From Grammothele lineata (Eukaryota > Basidiomycota > Agaricomycetes > Polyporales > Polyporaceae): 64,000 bases of DNA. Numbering within the stretch: position 1 is the first letter of the stretch; each line of letters starts with the position of its first letter. The notes beneath the pieces were generated by a model that saw only the letters and a program-made list of their open reading frames with translations, had not been told where the DNA came from and did no database searches. Of this stretch, positions 10,855 to 22,404 are shown one piece after another. The stretch covers positions 1 to 64,000 of the forward strand of contig NDFF03000026.1 of assembly GCA_002150815.3 (NCBI GenBank). The letters are read 5' to 3'. Position numbers and translations under genes: made by a program.

Positions 10855-12841
10855 GCCCGTCTGCAGGTATCACATCCAGGTCTGTCTGGCATCCTTCTGA
10901 GACGTCTTGGCATCCATAATAGAACGTACGGTGTCTAGACTGCTGTATATGCAACCGCTAATTCTCAAATTCAGCGATTTCAACACGGACGAGGGGACGA
11001 CGGGCTCTGGGCAGTTTGCAGTGGCAATGGACTCTAACCACGAACGTAGGCACATAGTCGGGACCCTCCCCGCGCTTGATGTGCAGCATTGACCAAGAAT
11101 ACAGGTAGTTCTGCGGCGACAGCTTATCTAACGCCTCAAGCTTTGAGCAGACCCAACCTCGTAGTCGCCGTATCAATTTCCACGGAGCGGATCCTGTTCT
11201 CTACAGACTCACAAGGTACACCCATCGCGGTTGGCGTCCAAGTCTCTTCCGGACGCACTGCACCGAAGTTTGCTGTTGCAGCTAAGCGAGAAGTTATACT
11301 CTCCGCCGGAGTGATTGGATCGCCGCAGATACTGCAAGTGTCCGGTGTTGGGCCCTCGTCCGTGTTGCAGAAACATACCATTCGTGTCGTGCGCGACCTC
11401 TCGCATGTCGGTCGGAATCTGGTGGACGTAAGTATCTTCTGCTACGGTTGTATGGAGCTAACAAGGGACTACCGCTGTTGTAGCATGTCTCTGCAGGGTC
11501 TCTTGTTCTCCGGGCCCGTGCTGGCCTGACTCTCGACCAGTACTCTCAAAACCCTCTGTATGGCGCGCTCGCGCTCTTACAGTGGCTATTGACAAGGAAG
11601 GGGCCCATGGCGACTGTCTGCCCACAAGTAGCGTCGTTCACGAGATTGGACGACAGCAGGTAGGGTGGCATGTCGATACTCATTAAAACTTCTTGCTAAG
11701 TTCCTGTCGCTCTACAGCCTGCCTTATGGCCCCGAACCCGGCCCTGTCCGGGATTTGTCTTCGGGACCGAATGCCCCAGACCTCGAGATCTTAGTGTCCG
11801 CGGCCGCTATCATCAAATACGGACTCTCGGTGCCGTCAAGAGCAGAGATGGGCTTGACCCCTGACCCCGAAAATCGGCAGCGGTGCCATTCCCCCTTCTC
11901 CGAGATTTAGTGAGAGATTCTTTCCACTAAACTTCTGGCTTTCAAGGGCACTGTGATGCCAGATAGTTTGCGGATGAATTCAAGTAAACGTCGAGAAGTT
12001 CTCACGCTTTGACCCCCGGTGTCATCAGTCCATCGCCCATCTCTGGTCAAGAGGCAACTACGGGATCTCCGTGGTGCGTTTCAACGAACGCGTAAAACGT
12101 TTCCCTCACGTTCTGCGACCCAGGGCTCCATGATCCTGAAGCCAGCAAGCTCTGGAACGGTTGAGGTCCGCTCCGACAGCGTCTACGATCCTCCAGTTAT
12201 TGACCCCAAGTGAGCGATTTTGCACGGCCCGTTGTATGACTACCGTTGACTATTCATGCATGCGCGTAGCTACTTGGCTGACGAGAGCGACCTCAACGCG
12301 CTTATCAAGGCGACGCGCCTCATCCTGCGCCTCGCGCGCACGCCGCCCCTCTCGGACGCCCTCGACCTCCGCAACCTGCCCTCGCCGCCCGAGAACCCGG
12401 ACTTCTACTGGCCGGGAGACGCCGATCCGGACAAGGTGCGTCGCCGTCTGGACGAGGATGTGCATCTCAAAGCTGACAGTCGCCGTCTCCTTTTGTGTCG
12501 TCGTCGATGTCGGTATGCACAGATCTCAGATGAGGAAATCAAGAAGTTCATCAGACGGAGTGGGCAGTCCGCCTGGCACCCGGTGAGCCCTTAGCATCTC
12601 ATCCCGCCCCCACCTCCTCTTTTCCCTCTCTCCCCTTCTTCTCTCTCTTTCTCCGAGATGCCTTTACTAACGAACGCCCCGCACAGCTGGGCTCCGTTCG
12701 GATGGGCATGGACGCGACCACCAGCGCGGGCTGCGCGTCGTCGACGGCTCCGTATTTCCCAGCCAGGCTTCGGGACATCCTTGTGTGCCCATCATGGCTT
12801 TGGCAGAGCGCGCTGCGGACCTGATCCGGGGCCTGGCTTGA
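10855..12841 (+). pseudogene. GMC oxidoreductase relic (FAD-dependent alcohol oxidase type)
   Basis: C-terminal two thirds of a glucose-methanol-choline oxidoreductase, still with good splice sites. Readable pieces are QVSHPGLSGILLRRLGI; DFNTDEGTTGSG; after a 59-nt intron (11046-11104), SSAATAYL then RPNLVV; GSPQILQVSGVGP (second GMC signature); DPPVID and YLADESDLNALI; SAWHP and LGSVRMG; GLRVVDGSVFP then HPCVPIMALAERAADLI. Damage: the N-terminal FAD-binding half is not found. About 260 nt without coherent coding lie between EMGLT (near 11.85 kb) and MILKPASSGTVEV (near 12.13 kb). Between RMG and GLRVVDG about a dozen residues are missing and the frame shifts by two bases, so the proximal frame runs into an early stop. 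Intact relatives are secreted or peroxisomal oxidases that make H2O2, for example aryl-alcohol oxidase. Confidence 0.8.
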
Positions 12842-13468
12842 ATCGTCTACTGTGAGACCCAGCGGTAGCTAACACAACCGAATAATTGCGCTCGATTATG
12901 AACGAGACACGATAAATTCCATTTTCTTACGTTGGTTCACTATCATCTGTCTAGAACTCCTCATACCAACGTTCTAGCAGAAAACGTGAGGAACGGTTTG
13001 GGCCGCTCACTTGAGGATCTGCACGCAGTGAAAGCGACAAATGGCTTCGTCCTGCTGACGAAAGGTTTCAGAGCCTTGACGAAGTCCCGTGGGTAGAACG
13101 CTGAGACATTGCGTACACCTCCCCTTGTGCGGTCACTGTATGTACCTCATCATGAGCCGGATCCATGCGTTCACGTTGAGCTTGAGGTGTGTGAATGTAA
13201 GCGGAGACCCCGCCGGAGAGCACTGTACTCGGGATGCACAGAGGTTGATGAACCGGGATCTTGGACTCAATCAGGGGGAAGGTTGAGGGCACTTAAAATC
13301 GCAAAGAATAGCGGAGTTCATCGGTCGAACATCGTGAGATTGAGAAGTATAATTACTGATCAGATGATGAGGGAAGCAAAGGGTTCCTAGTATAATCATG
13401 TTGTCTTAGTTCAAGTTTATCATTTCCTCATATCAGATACACAGAACGTCGATGTCCTTTGTAGCGTC
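12842..13468. other. Intergenic, no recognisable gene
   Basis: Convergent gap between the 3' ends of the GMC relic and NmrA-like copy B. No motif, repeat or RNA gene was recognised. Confidence 0.5.
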
Positions 13469-14668
13469 TTAAGCAGCAATTTCCTGGATTTCCTCCTCGA
13501 GCGTCTTCCATTTCCAGAGGCTCTCTCCAGGGTTTATTAGCTCATTGTCGTTCTTCGTCGAGAAGTCGACCTTGCCCTCTCCGAAGAGCACACTGAAGGC
13601 ATGTCTTAGTGAGTCTTTCTGCTGACATTTCAAATCGAAAGGATATACACTCACCGAAGGTAATCGAATATGACGTCCGTCGGATTCTTACTAAGCGCAT
13701 CCTTGTACGCCGCGAGGTCCTCGCTGACGACCTCTGCCCGCGGCACATTCCGCACGCGCGCCACAGTCTCTGCAAGGGAGGCGTATGAGAACGTCACTGG
13801 GGCGACTCGCAGGTTGTCCGGCACGCTTGCGGCGGTGGTAGGGTCGAGGGAGAGGATGGCCAGCTGGGCGATCGAGCGCGCGATATCGATCTCGGCCGTC
13901 GAAGAGACGCGGGCATCGGGGGACCCGAGTGCGGTGTACTTGTTACCTTTGACGTCAATGCCAAGCAAAGCAGCTGAATGCCGAGGAAGCGAGTGAGTGC
14001 CTGTGAACGGTGGGAAAGTGCTCATGACGTACAGGTGTGGGGCACAAAGAATATACCAAGGAAGATGCCGGTCACAAGCAGAAGAATCTTCTTGTCGGGC
14101 ATCGCAGCATATGTTTCCGCAGTGATAACGCGTTTTTGAGGCCATTCGGGGTGCTCGTATCCTGGGAAGTCGTTGAGAGCGTAATCACTACTCACATTAC
14201 CGTCAGCGATCTCCCCCTACCAACTGTGCGGCTAGGCGAATACCACAAATGCTCACGCGCCAAATTCGCTCAGGAAGTAGACCTTCGCACTGCTAGCAGC
14301 AACCGCAGCGGTCACCTTTTTCTTGTCTTCCTCCGATATGTGCGTCGGCAGGGCGTTCACAACTACGTCGGCGCCGGCTAGCACGTCGTCAAGCGACTCC
14401 TGGAAGGAGTGGATTTCAGCGCCGAGGGAGGCGAGCTCCCGAGCGGCAGGGGCGGAAACGTTGCGCGTGGTTACATGCACGACGGGGAACGCTACGCGGA
14501 AGTCGGTGAGAAAGGCTTTGGAAATGGGGAGGCCTGTATCTCAGCGTTAGCCTCATGCCAGCGGGATAGGAGAATAGCCTTGAGAGCGACGTCCTCACCG
14601 ATGAGCCCAGTGCCGCCGAGTATAACAACAGTGGCCCTGATGTTAGTGTTGACCTTCACAGTAGACAT
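13469..14668 (-). CDS. NmrA-like NAD(P)-binding reductase, copy B
   Basis: Paralog of the genes at 3.2 and 18.4 kb with the same exon plan. Exon 1 starts at the ATG 14666-14668 (MSTVKVN) and ends with GGTGLIG. Exon 2 holds LGAEIHSFQESLDDVLAGAD and ends SEFGA. Exon 3 begins DYALNDFPGYEHPEW. Exon 4 holds LLGIDVKGNKYTALGSPDAR and TAEIDIARSIAQLAILSLDP. The last exon gives VLFGEGKVDFSTKNDNELIN, GESLWKWKTLE and a stop at 13469. All introns are short GT..AG introns, and no frame damage was seen. The role is inferred to be an NAD(P)-dependent reductase or redox sensor of the NmrA type. The retained duplicates suggest recent amplification; substrate unknown. Confidence 0.85.
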
Positions 14669-15698
14669 GGCGTTGTTTGCATGAGGGTTTAGTAAAAGCT
14701 GAGAGGAGTCTTGTATAAAACTGTTCGATGCCAGGGTAGCCATGGGGCCCATCGTGCCAGATTTTATACCCTTCAAGCGCCTCCGAAGCCTTCGCTAACA
14801 TGAGAGGACCTAGGGTCCACGCGTTTTAGTAACCCAAATGATGCTGACAGAGCTCGAGCTGACAAATGGCCTGCAGAACCTGGCGTGATTGTGAGCAAGA
14901 TATGCGGGCAAGTTAATGGGCTGATATGCGCCAGGGGTTGCCGATCTATTCAATGAAGATTCTCCGTGGCACTTGCGACGCTGCCCTAGTTACTACGCCA
15001 GAAGTGGTGCCTCGCATGTTTAGGGGTGAATACTATTGGTGTGAGATATGTCATCGAAATACTATCTTGCACTCAGCCTCTCTCAGGCCTTATACTTGAT
15101 AGCGTTATGTCTGCGACTTGCTTGACCGAACAGGGGTTTCCATTGAAGCATCCTATAGAGTACGTTAGCTCACTCGCTATAGACGTGTGGTTGTGCGGTA
15201 GTACGTAACCTGTGATGAAGGTTTCAAGAGAAGACGCCGTGCGCAGCTTACCGAAGACGCTCGGAGGAGGCTTGGGCGTCCCACGCACCATCAATGCATA
15301 AGCGCCAATTCACGATGCGCATATGCACCTCCCATCAAATCGAACTTGAAGCCGCGTTCCACTCACATTCCAGCCTACTGGTACTATCCGTGCTTTCTAT
15401 CGACTTCGAAAATCATACCGATTACTGCAGTCCCAGTACAATCCCAACAGGATAGTATTCTTGCGTCTGTGCCGTTCACTGGCTTGGCAGCGTCAGAGCC
15501 TGCTGACTGAACAACTGCACCGGGTGCCACGACGCGAGAAGATGGCACAATTCGCAAAAAGTTCGCCCTGCGGCAGTTTCGGCTTCTCCCCCTGCTCCAA
15601 AATGCACTTCTTAATGCTGCCAGAATCAATAATTTCTACTGTATAGTGAGGTGTGTAGACTTGCATACTCAAAGAATCACAGCTCGGGCTCACAAATA
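14669..15698. other. Intergenic, no recognisable gene
   Basis: Holds the promoter of NmrA-like copy B on its left side. A plus-strand open stretch near 15.4-15.65 kb looks mildly coding but matches no family I know and has no convincing splice partners. Confidence 0.45.
14762..14768 (-). promoter_or_regulatory. TATA box of NmrA-like copy B
   Basis: TATAAAA on the minus strand, 100 nt upstream of the ATG at 14668, matching the spacing before copies A and C. Confidence 0.6.
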
Positions 15699-17981
15699 CT
15701 ACGTCAAACGGACCTTCGAGCGTCCTGACCTCCCCTCAACGACAAACCCCTCGGCTGACACATCTGACTTCTGTTTGCCTTTATCCCAGACGTCAATGAG
15801 ATGAATCCTCCTACGAAACTCGCACAAGAGGCGCCGCTCGCTCTCTGATTCCACTGCTCCCTCTCCTGGCACCCACACAACAGCCGCCACTACCCACTCC
15901 GCGCGCCACGGGAATTTGTGCGCCAATATTGCATTGCATGTGCATGTCCCTGTATCAGTGGAGGATTCAGGGCGATTTTGGTACGTTTGTCCCTTGCTGG
16001 TATCCACGAAGGAATTTGCTAGGCGATGATCCATGGTCGTCTCCGGGAAGCGTAGGATTTCGTACTCGGCTAATAAGCCCGTTGGCGTGCACAGCGCTGT
16101 GTGTTCTTGGTCCAGTAGCGTCGCCACTGCGTCAAGTGACATGAGCGTGCGAGGAGCCCATAGGAAGCCAGGAATAGAGAGCCGTTGTGAAGGCGTAAAA
16201 ATGATACTCGGCGGGACGTTCTCGACGAGCAGCAAGAAGGTCTTCATCCTCTCGTCTCCTTTCACGCCCGTGAGTTTCCCAGCATCTATGTCCATAAGAC
16301 CCGAGATTGCGAGTGTCTCATCTTCGGTCTTGCTCGTCGTCCGCCATTTCAAGGCGCGAGCGATTTGGGCTATAGTAAATGCCTTGTGGTTGAAGGCCCG
16401 AAAGTGGGTGAGCCGAAATACCTCAACGGCGAGGGAAAGTAGCAGTGGATCTGCGCTATCTTCCTTCTTCACTGGGATAAGGTCCTCGATATGCACGACT
16501 CCATCGGAGAGCTGGAAGTACAGCTTCGAGGCGAGCATCGCTTCCTGCAATGTCCACAGACGTTGCATCCATCCGGACGCGAGAATACGCAGAAGCTTCT
16601 CTTCGAGCGGTGAAGATGTGGGACAAGTACGGATGCCGGAATCGATGACGAGAACCGCAGCTGCTTCAGAATATGTCTTCTTCATCAGCCGTATTGCATC
16701 TTTCCTCAGCTTCCCTTCTCCGGGAATACACATTGAATCCATCCAGAACCCGCCTTCGGGAATGAGACGCTGCGTGAGAGCGACAATGTTCTCGACTTGA
16801 CAACTCGGAAGGCCAGCCTCAGTTGTACTCCCTAGGCCATCTACCCACACGTGCGAGATTGCAACATAAGGGAGCTCATTCCAAGGGCGCACGGTGAGTT
16901 TATTGTTGGCGGTTGGAACAATGATAGGGATGACGCCACTCGAAAGCAGGTCGGACACAGGTTTCGGCGGTGGGTAAGAAAAAGCGCATGGACAGTGAGG
17001 GTGTGTGTGTTTATTGACGTAGGTAGAAGAGTCAATATTGTTTGCTATGCAAGCATCCCGAGTACATCTGGTATGTTCGTCTGCACTTCCGCGGAAGGTA
17101 GGGTGAAGCGTATGAGCATACCCGAGAACGCTGAAACCTTGAGCTGCGAGGATAGATGCCGTGAAGGGACACCATCCGGCCGCAACAAGCTGATTGGCCA
17201 CAGGGCTGATTGCTGTGAGTGAATTGAAGATGTAGAGGGAAGACTGGGATGGACGAGATACAGGTGGAAATAATCTAGTACGCAGTGTTTGGATGGTGTC
17301 TGCCACCGCCGCGATCGTGGAAAAAATCGCAGAAATTGACTCGTTACTGAGCTTAGCCATACGGAAAAGACTACGTCGAGGGAGTGTGACTTCCGCAGTC
17401 AGCAAGCGATGTGCCACCAGTAAGGCAACCTCTACATCTTCGGCCCAATGATGGCGTGTTCGAGGAACCCAAATGTAAGGAGTGATTGCTCCATAGCCGC
17501 CCTGTCGGGATAAGACAGGATACGAAGGTCGGAACAGCGGACTCTTCGATAGTCTTTGAGAGGAACGAGTGGGAAACCGTCGTGCGTTCCGCCTAGCCAG
17601 ATGCACCCAGGAATGACATAGCGGCGGGCGGTCGGGGGATGAGGCGGAGGGAAGTCATTGATGGAGAAATCGATGTTGGAAGGAGGAGAAGGGACAGGTG
17701 GTGAAATAGAATCTGACGAACTGGCTACCATTTCTGAAGAAGCCGCCGCCAATTTGAGAGGTACAGCTGTACTCGAGTCTGCAATTTCTCCCGGGACAGG
17801 TTGGCCCGATACCTGGGGCTGCATTGCCTTATTACTCATGCCGAACGCAGAATCTTTGGAATCGTTGGCGCCGAGTAGTCCGATCACCTAGCTATCGATT
17901 CAACTGAGTTAGCCAGTGGGGATAGGAGGTCATACAAATGCATCAAGCTCACCGAGGTCGATGTGATAGGATACAACAAGC
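15699..17981 (-). CDS. HET-like (heterokaryon-incompatibility domain) protein, frame-shifted
   Basis: Large basidiomycete HET-like protein. HET domains take part in non-self recognition and cell death in fungi; the role here is inferred. The core reads VNKHTHPHC, LPYVAISHVWVDGLG, GGFWMDSMCIP, MKKTYSEAAAVLVID and GWMQRLWTLQEAM, all typical of the domain, followed by a divergent C-terminal part and a stop at 15699. The N-terminal part is a Ser/Pro-rich stretch and YVIPGCIWLGG, then LRILSYPDRAAMEQSLLTFG, in another frame. The two frames overlap near 17.43-17.61 kb without a good intron, so a one-base shift is likely. A 41-nt intron with a weak donor would also restore frame, but would remove the conserved LLTFGFLE segment. 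An upstream exon (HIDLGELDAF) joins by a 48-nt intron. The true ATG was not found, so the 5' end is open. Confidence 0.7.
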
Positions 17982-18383
17982 CTGAAAACCGTCGACCGAG
18001 TCGGAACTGACAGAGCTCAATGGAGGCCCAAGTCTCGGCGCGAGTCGGTAATCAGCCTTGATAACACTGCCGTCGAATCTGTGTGCGTTCTAACGCTTGG
18101 AAAGCTGCTATCTCTGAGGTGAGGTTGCGAAAGAGTCGCGTTGGTGCGGAGGTAATGCTCGTAGTGGACTCACAGCCTCAGTAGGCCTGAGGACACACGC
18201 GCTTACAGTGCCGCGCACGTCACGCGTCAAGATCCAAGATATCCAGTACACATCGATAATCCTGGAGCGGCAGACTTTCAAAGGTCAAACACTAATCTGA
18301 GCCCGAACTCTAGGCGCATAGACTGCAATGCATATCCTAGACGAGCCAAGTGGGGACGGAAAGGAGAGCCCATCTCTGCGGCC
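17982..18383. other. Intergenic / possible 5' part of HET-like gene
   Basis: Gap between the assembled 5' edge of the HET-like gene and the stop codon of NmrA-like copy C. It may contain the missing first exon of the HET-like gene; I could not identify it. Confidence 0.4.
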
Positions 18384-19550
18384 CTACGCTACCACTTCCC
18401 GGATTGTATCTTCGAGCGTCTTCCACTTCCAGAGGCCCTCTCCAGGATTGATCAGCTCATTGTCGTTGTTCTTCGAAAAGTCTACCTTGCCCTCGGCGGC
18501 AACCACCCTACAGATGGCTAGGCATCAGCTCCTTGTCCACTCTCAAGACACACAAGAACTCACCTCAAGAACTCCGCCAAGTTCTCCGACTTGCTCGCGC
18601 TCATACCCTGCTTGAACGTCTCCAAATCCTCGCTGGAGACCTCCGCCAGCGGCACTCCGCGCACGCGCGAGGCCGTCGCGGCGATCTCCGCGTACGACGT
18701 CACCACGGGCGCGACGCGCACCGTGTCGGGCACACGCGCCGCCGTTGCAGGATCGAGCGAGAGGAGCGCGAGTCGCGCGATCGACCGTGCGATGTCGATT
18801 TCGGCCGTCATCGCGAAGCGTGCGTCGGGCGAGCCGATGGAGTGGTACGAGTCCTTCTTGATGTCGATACCGAAGTAGGTCGCTGCAAGTAGAGTAAGTG
18901 GAGCTGAAGAAGGGGACGGAGGAATACATGGACGAGGCGTACAGTAGGGCGCGTGGAGCGTGACGCAGAGGTAGATGCCTACAAAGAGTGCGATGACTTT
19001 CGTCCTGCTCCCCATCGTGGCTCTTGCTTGTGCCGCAATGGTGGCCTTGCGTAGGAACACCGGGTGCTCGTAGCCAGGGAAGTCATTCAGAGAGTAATCT
19101 CTACGTATGTCATCGTAAGCTACGTCGCTCTGGGAAGAGAAGAGTGATACTCACACGCCATACTCGCTGAGGAAGTACACCTTCGCGCCACTCGCAGCCA
19201 CAGCCGCGATCAGCTTCTGCATCTCCTCCTCGGGGATGGTAGCCGGCAGGGCGTTCACAACGACATCAGCGCCGGAGAGGATATCCGCGAGGGACTCTTG
19301 AAACGAGTGTACTTCTGCACCGAGCGCAACGAGTTCGCGGGCAGCAGGAGCGGACACGTCTCGTGTCGTGACACGGACGGTGGGGAAAGCGTCGCGGAAG
19401 TCGGTGAGAAGGGATTTAGAGACAGTCATACCTGCAATTCAAGATAAGCTAGACGTATAGGTGAAGGAGGTACTACTCACCGGTGAGCCCGGTGCCGCCG
19501 AGCACGACCGCAGTGGCCTTGATGTTGGTTTGAATGTTGACAGAGGACAT
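18384..19550 (-). CDS. NmrA-like NAD(P)-binding reductase, copy C
   Basis: Third paralog. It starts at the ATG 19548-19550 (MSSVNIQTNIKATAVVLGGT) with the Rossmann glycine motif at the end of a 24-codon exon. Exon 2 holds LGAEVHSFQESLADILSGAD and ends SEYGV. Exon 3 begins DYSLNDFPGYEHPVF. Exon 4 holds YFGIDIKKDSYHSIGSPDAR and TAEIDIARSIARLALLSLDP. The last exon ends NDNELINPGEGLWKWKTLED and a stop at 18384-18386. Intron positions equal those of copies A and B. Exon 3 has diverged most after PGYEHP (VFLRKATIAAQ), so specificity may differ. Family roles are NAD(P)-sensing regulators or reductases of small aromatic molecules; the actual substrate cannot be read from sequence. Confidence 0.85.
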
Positions 19551-20395
19551 TCGGATGCGTGAGTAAAGAGAGACCAGTGATCCAGGTGGCTGATAGAACT
19601 GGTGTTGGATGCCGTTGTTCGTCGTCGATCCTGGAGCTTTTATATGAAGCTATGACCTATGAGCTGCGTCCAACCACGTCTTTGCAGGATCGGTGCACAA
19701 CCGAGTCGCTCCATCGGTCGCCGTACTGCTGACACACGGACACGTCGGCTGATACTAGTAGAAGAAGACATTGCTCAGTAGTCCAACTGCCGAAGTCATT
19801 GTAAGGATAAGGCGTTGGAGTGGGTCGCTCACTTGGAGCTGCAATCGCTGGCAGAACATGGGTGAGCGACTCGGGCACCGGTAGTAATCATACCACATCC
19901 GACGGAGTATACTGAGGCGAAGAGGAAACCATATTGAAGACAAATTCAAGAGGTCGCGGCACCTATGCAATAGCTGACTCAGGCCATCGGGGGAGGTTCG
20001 GGCATCCATCCCTCAAGATTCATCATAGGCGCCCCCTCAGTCAATCATTGCTTCGCATTTGATATTGAACGCCTTGTCCTTCGGCAACTGCGCAGGTCAG
20101 TGAGCCTCGTTCTCTCAGCGGGATCCCTGTCGCTACCCAGGTCGGGCCAGAATGCGCCCCTGAACGGAAAATCCGCAAAAAACTGTTAAACAGCTGGCCT
20201 AGAATATGGGTTACTTGAGTATCGGAGGTCGTTGATGACAACAGCGGAGCTTACGCCAATTGCAACTCAGACGAACAAGGCAAAGACGCAGTGAAAATCG
20301 GCCCCTGACCACACATTTCTGCCCGTATGAGGTATGATTGAGCAAACAAGCTACACAGTCCAGGTACGTCGGGAGATAAATAGCCTGAGGACTTC
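19551..20395. other. Intergenic, no recognisable gene
   Basis: Promoter region of NmrA-like copy C on the left and 3' flank of the methyltransferase gene on the right. No further gene or repeat was recognised. Confidence 0.5.
19638..19644 (-). promoter_or_regulatory. TATA box of NmrA-like copy C
   Basis: TATAAAA on the minus strand, 94 nt upstream of the ATG at 19550. Confidence 0.6.
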
Positions 20396-22015
20396 TCAAT
20401 CCTTGCGCTTGAATAAGTAATGGCCCACACCCCATCTGGACGATTACTTAGTCAACCATTCTAGTACAGCAAAGCCTTCGGTAAGGGTACTCACTGTTCC
20501 CCATCTTCGAGACCGAAGAACTCGGCAACGGCAAGGTAGAATACTCTCCATCTGCACCAAACATACACGCCCGACCTTGTTTAGCCAGACCTCAACCACA
20601 TACAGACAGCGGGAGCACACACCGGAAGAACGCCTTGCGCGCTTCCTCTGGCGCAAAGCCCTTCGCGACCGCGTCCTTCTCGAGTGCAGGGAGGCCCGTC
20701 TTGGCGCGGCGGTCTTGCGCCTTGAGCCAGTGCTCGCTTGTACGCTGGTAGTGCTTGCCGTTGATGTACCAGCTCCGGACGTGCGTTAGGTCGTCTTGGA
20801 AGTAGAGCTGTGGGACGAAAGAGGGAGCCTGGTGAGCATATAGCCTGATACGAGACAGGAGCATGACGAACAAGGAGGTCATGCGAGGGCATTGTCCCAC
20901 CCGTGAAGAACGTCTGGGCCATCCACCCATCGCTCTCGACGAAGTGATAGGGGGTCGTCCTATGACAGAAGATGTGCACGAAGAAAAGGGACTCTTCCGA
21001 GCCGCTGGTGGGGCGCAGCCATGACGCAACCTTCGCCATGAGGCTCTTGTAATTCTTCATGTGCTCAAACATCTGCGACCATTCTCAATGTCACGCACGC
21101 AAACAACATACGAAGAAAATACCTCTATAGACAGGATGCGGTCGAAGCTAATGATAGATTCAGTGCTAGCTCCGCCTGCGGGGTCGTTCACTTACTGTCT
21201 TGATCCATTGAAGTCGGATGCGTTGACGTCTGCGGTGATGATCTGTCGCGTACTTCAGATATGCTTACACTGTATGTAGTCAGTTAGGATACCATGACAG
21301 GACATACCTCAATGTTTGTGAGACCCCGGTCCTTAGCGGTGTTGTCTATATGCGTCTTCTGGGTTGTGGAATTGGACAAGACCACTATGCGCGACTTCGG
21401 GTATTTTCGTGCGAGGTACAAAGTGAGACTACCCCACCCTAATCCAGGGGTTTGAGCGCGATGAGGCCCAAGCGAGAGCGACGAGCAGAACAGCGACGTA
21501 CCACAACCGAGATCGAGGACATCTTGGCCGTCCTTTAGTTGGGCCTTCTCACAATAGCTCTCCAACATGAGCACTTCGGCTTCCTCCAGAGTTTCCTTTC
21601 CAGTGGGGTAAAGACAGCACGAGTACTTGGCGTTTGGTCCCAAGCACGAGAGCATAAAGTCGGTGGAGACCTGACACTTCCACTTGAGACCCTTGGGATA
21701 CGCACAAACAGGCAAAGCACGGACCTCGTAATGCTGTTCATTTGGTTTGTGGGGAACGTCTGCGATGTTGGACTTTGCGCGGACTTCCTCGATCCACTTC
21801 ATCTTCGCGGCATAGTTCGCTTCAAACGAGCCGTGGTTGATCTCGCGGAGCCTTTGGCGGCATAGAGCCCTGATGGTGGGTCTAAGGATGGAGTCCGGGA
21901 CAAGACCCTTGAGGTGCGGAATGAGCCTATGTCGAGCGAGATAGCCGGAGCGGTTACGTACTTTGTCAAGGAGGTTGTATCCGACTTCGAGAGCGCGGTC
22001 TGTGAGCGAGGGCAT
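20396..22015 (-). CDS. SAM-dependent methyltransferase, cyclopropane-synthase / coclaurine N-methyltransferase type
   Basis: Starts MPSLTDRALEVGYNLLDKVR at the ATG 22013-22015. An alpha-helical N-terminal region is followed by LGPNAKYSCCLYPTGKETLE and EAEVLMLESYCEKAQLKDGQ, then the SAM-binding motif I, VLDLGCGWGSLTLYLARKYP, made by removing a short intron inside the motif. Further on are MFEHMKNYKSLMAKVASWL, FFVHIFCHRTTPYHF and DDLTHVRSWYINGKHYQRTS. The last exon (20435-20396) was placed by splicing a 59-nt intron after GLEDGEQ; it gives WGVGHYLFKRKD and a stop, the usual ending of this group. Members methylate lipid double bonds or amines using S-adenosylmethionine; plant coclaurine N-methyltransferase is the closest pattern, and the fungal substrate is unknown. 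It is divergent from the Mdm31/32 gene across about 390 nt. Confidence 0.85.
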
Positions 22016-22404
22016 GGTGGTGGTTGGAGGACAAGACTGTTTGGCAGGTGACTGGCATGGGCATCGCGTTCGTCGCTGTCGTCATGGTGGATAGATCTGA
22101 TGCCGACGAGCCCGAGGAAGCGGTCACTGTGCCGCCGTCTCCCACCGTTGCGCTCTCCGCTAGACAGAAGGCGCCGGCAGCGGACGCGTCGGGCGCAAGG
22201 TCACGTGCGCCGTGGCGGGAATTTCCTAGCCGGTCGCGAGTCGAGGCGGCCGCGCCGTTGTCTTTCCGACAGTCTCGGTGCCAGTCCTCTATCGCCGCTC
22301 CTTGCTCCTCCTGCCTGCTCGCGTGAGCACGCGCAAGTCCTCCCCTCCGAGCTCCTTTCTCCCATGCACCTTGCACGTTGCTGCTACCACCCGTCGTCGC
22401 TCTC
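22016..22404. promoter_or_regulatory. Shared divergent promoter region (methyltransferase / Mdm31-32)
   Basis: 389 nt between the ATGs of two divergent genes. No clear TATA box was seen. An ATG at 22364 opens only a short frame (17 codons) ahead of the Mdm31/32 start and could act as an upstream ORF if transcribed. Confidence 0.4.

Noticed and set aside
15400..15660. Plus-strand open stretch before the HET-like gene
   Set aside because: Mildly coding in appearance, but no family match and no supporting splice sites; not reported as a gene.
22364..22404. ATG at 22364 as start of the Mdm31/32 gene
   Set aside because: It is out of frame and opens only 17 codons. The ATG at 22405 leads directly into a mitochondrial-type presequence.
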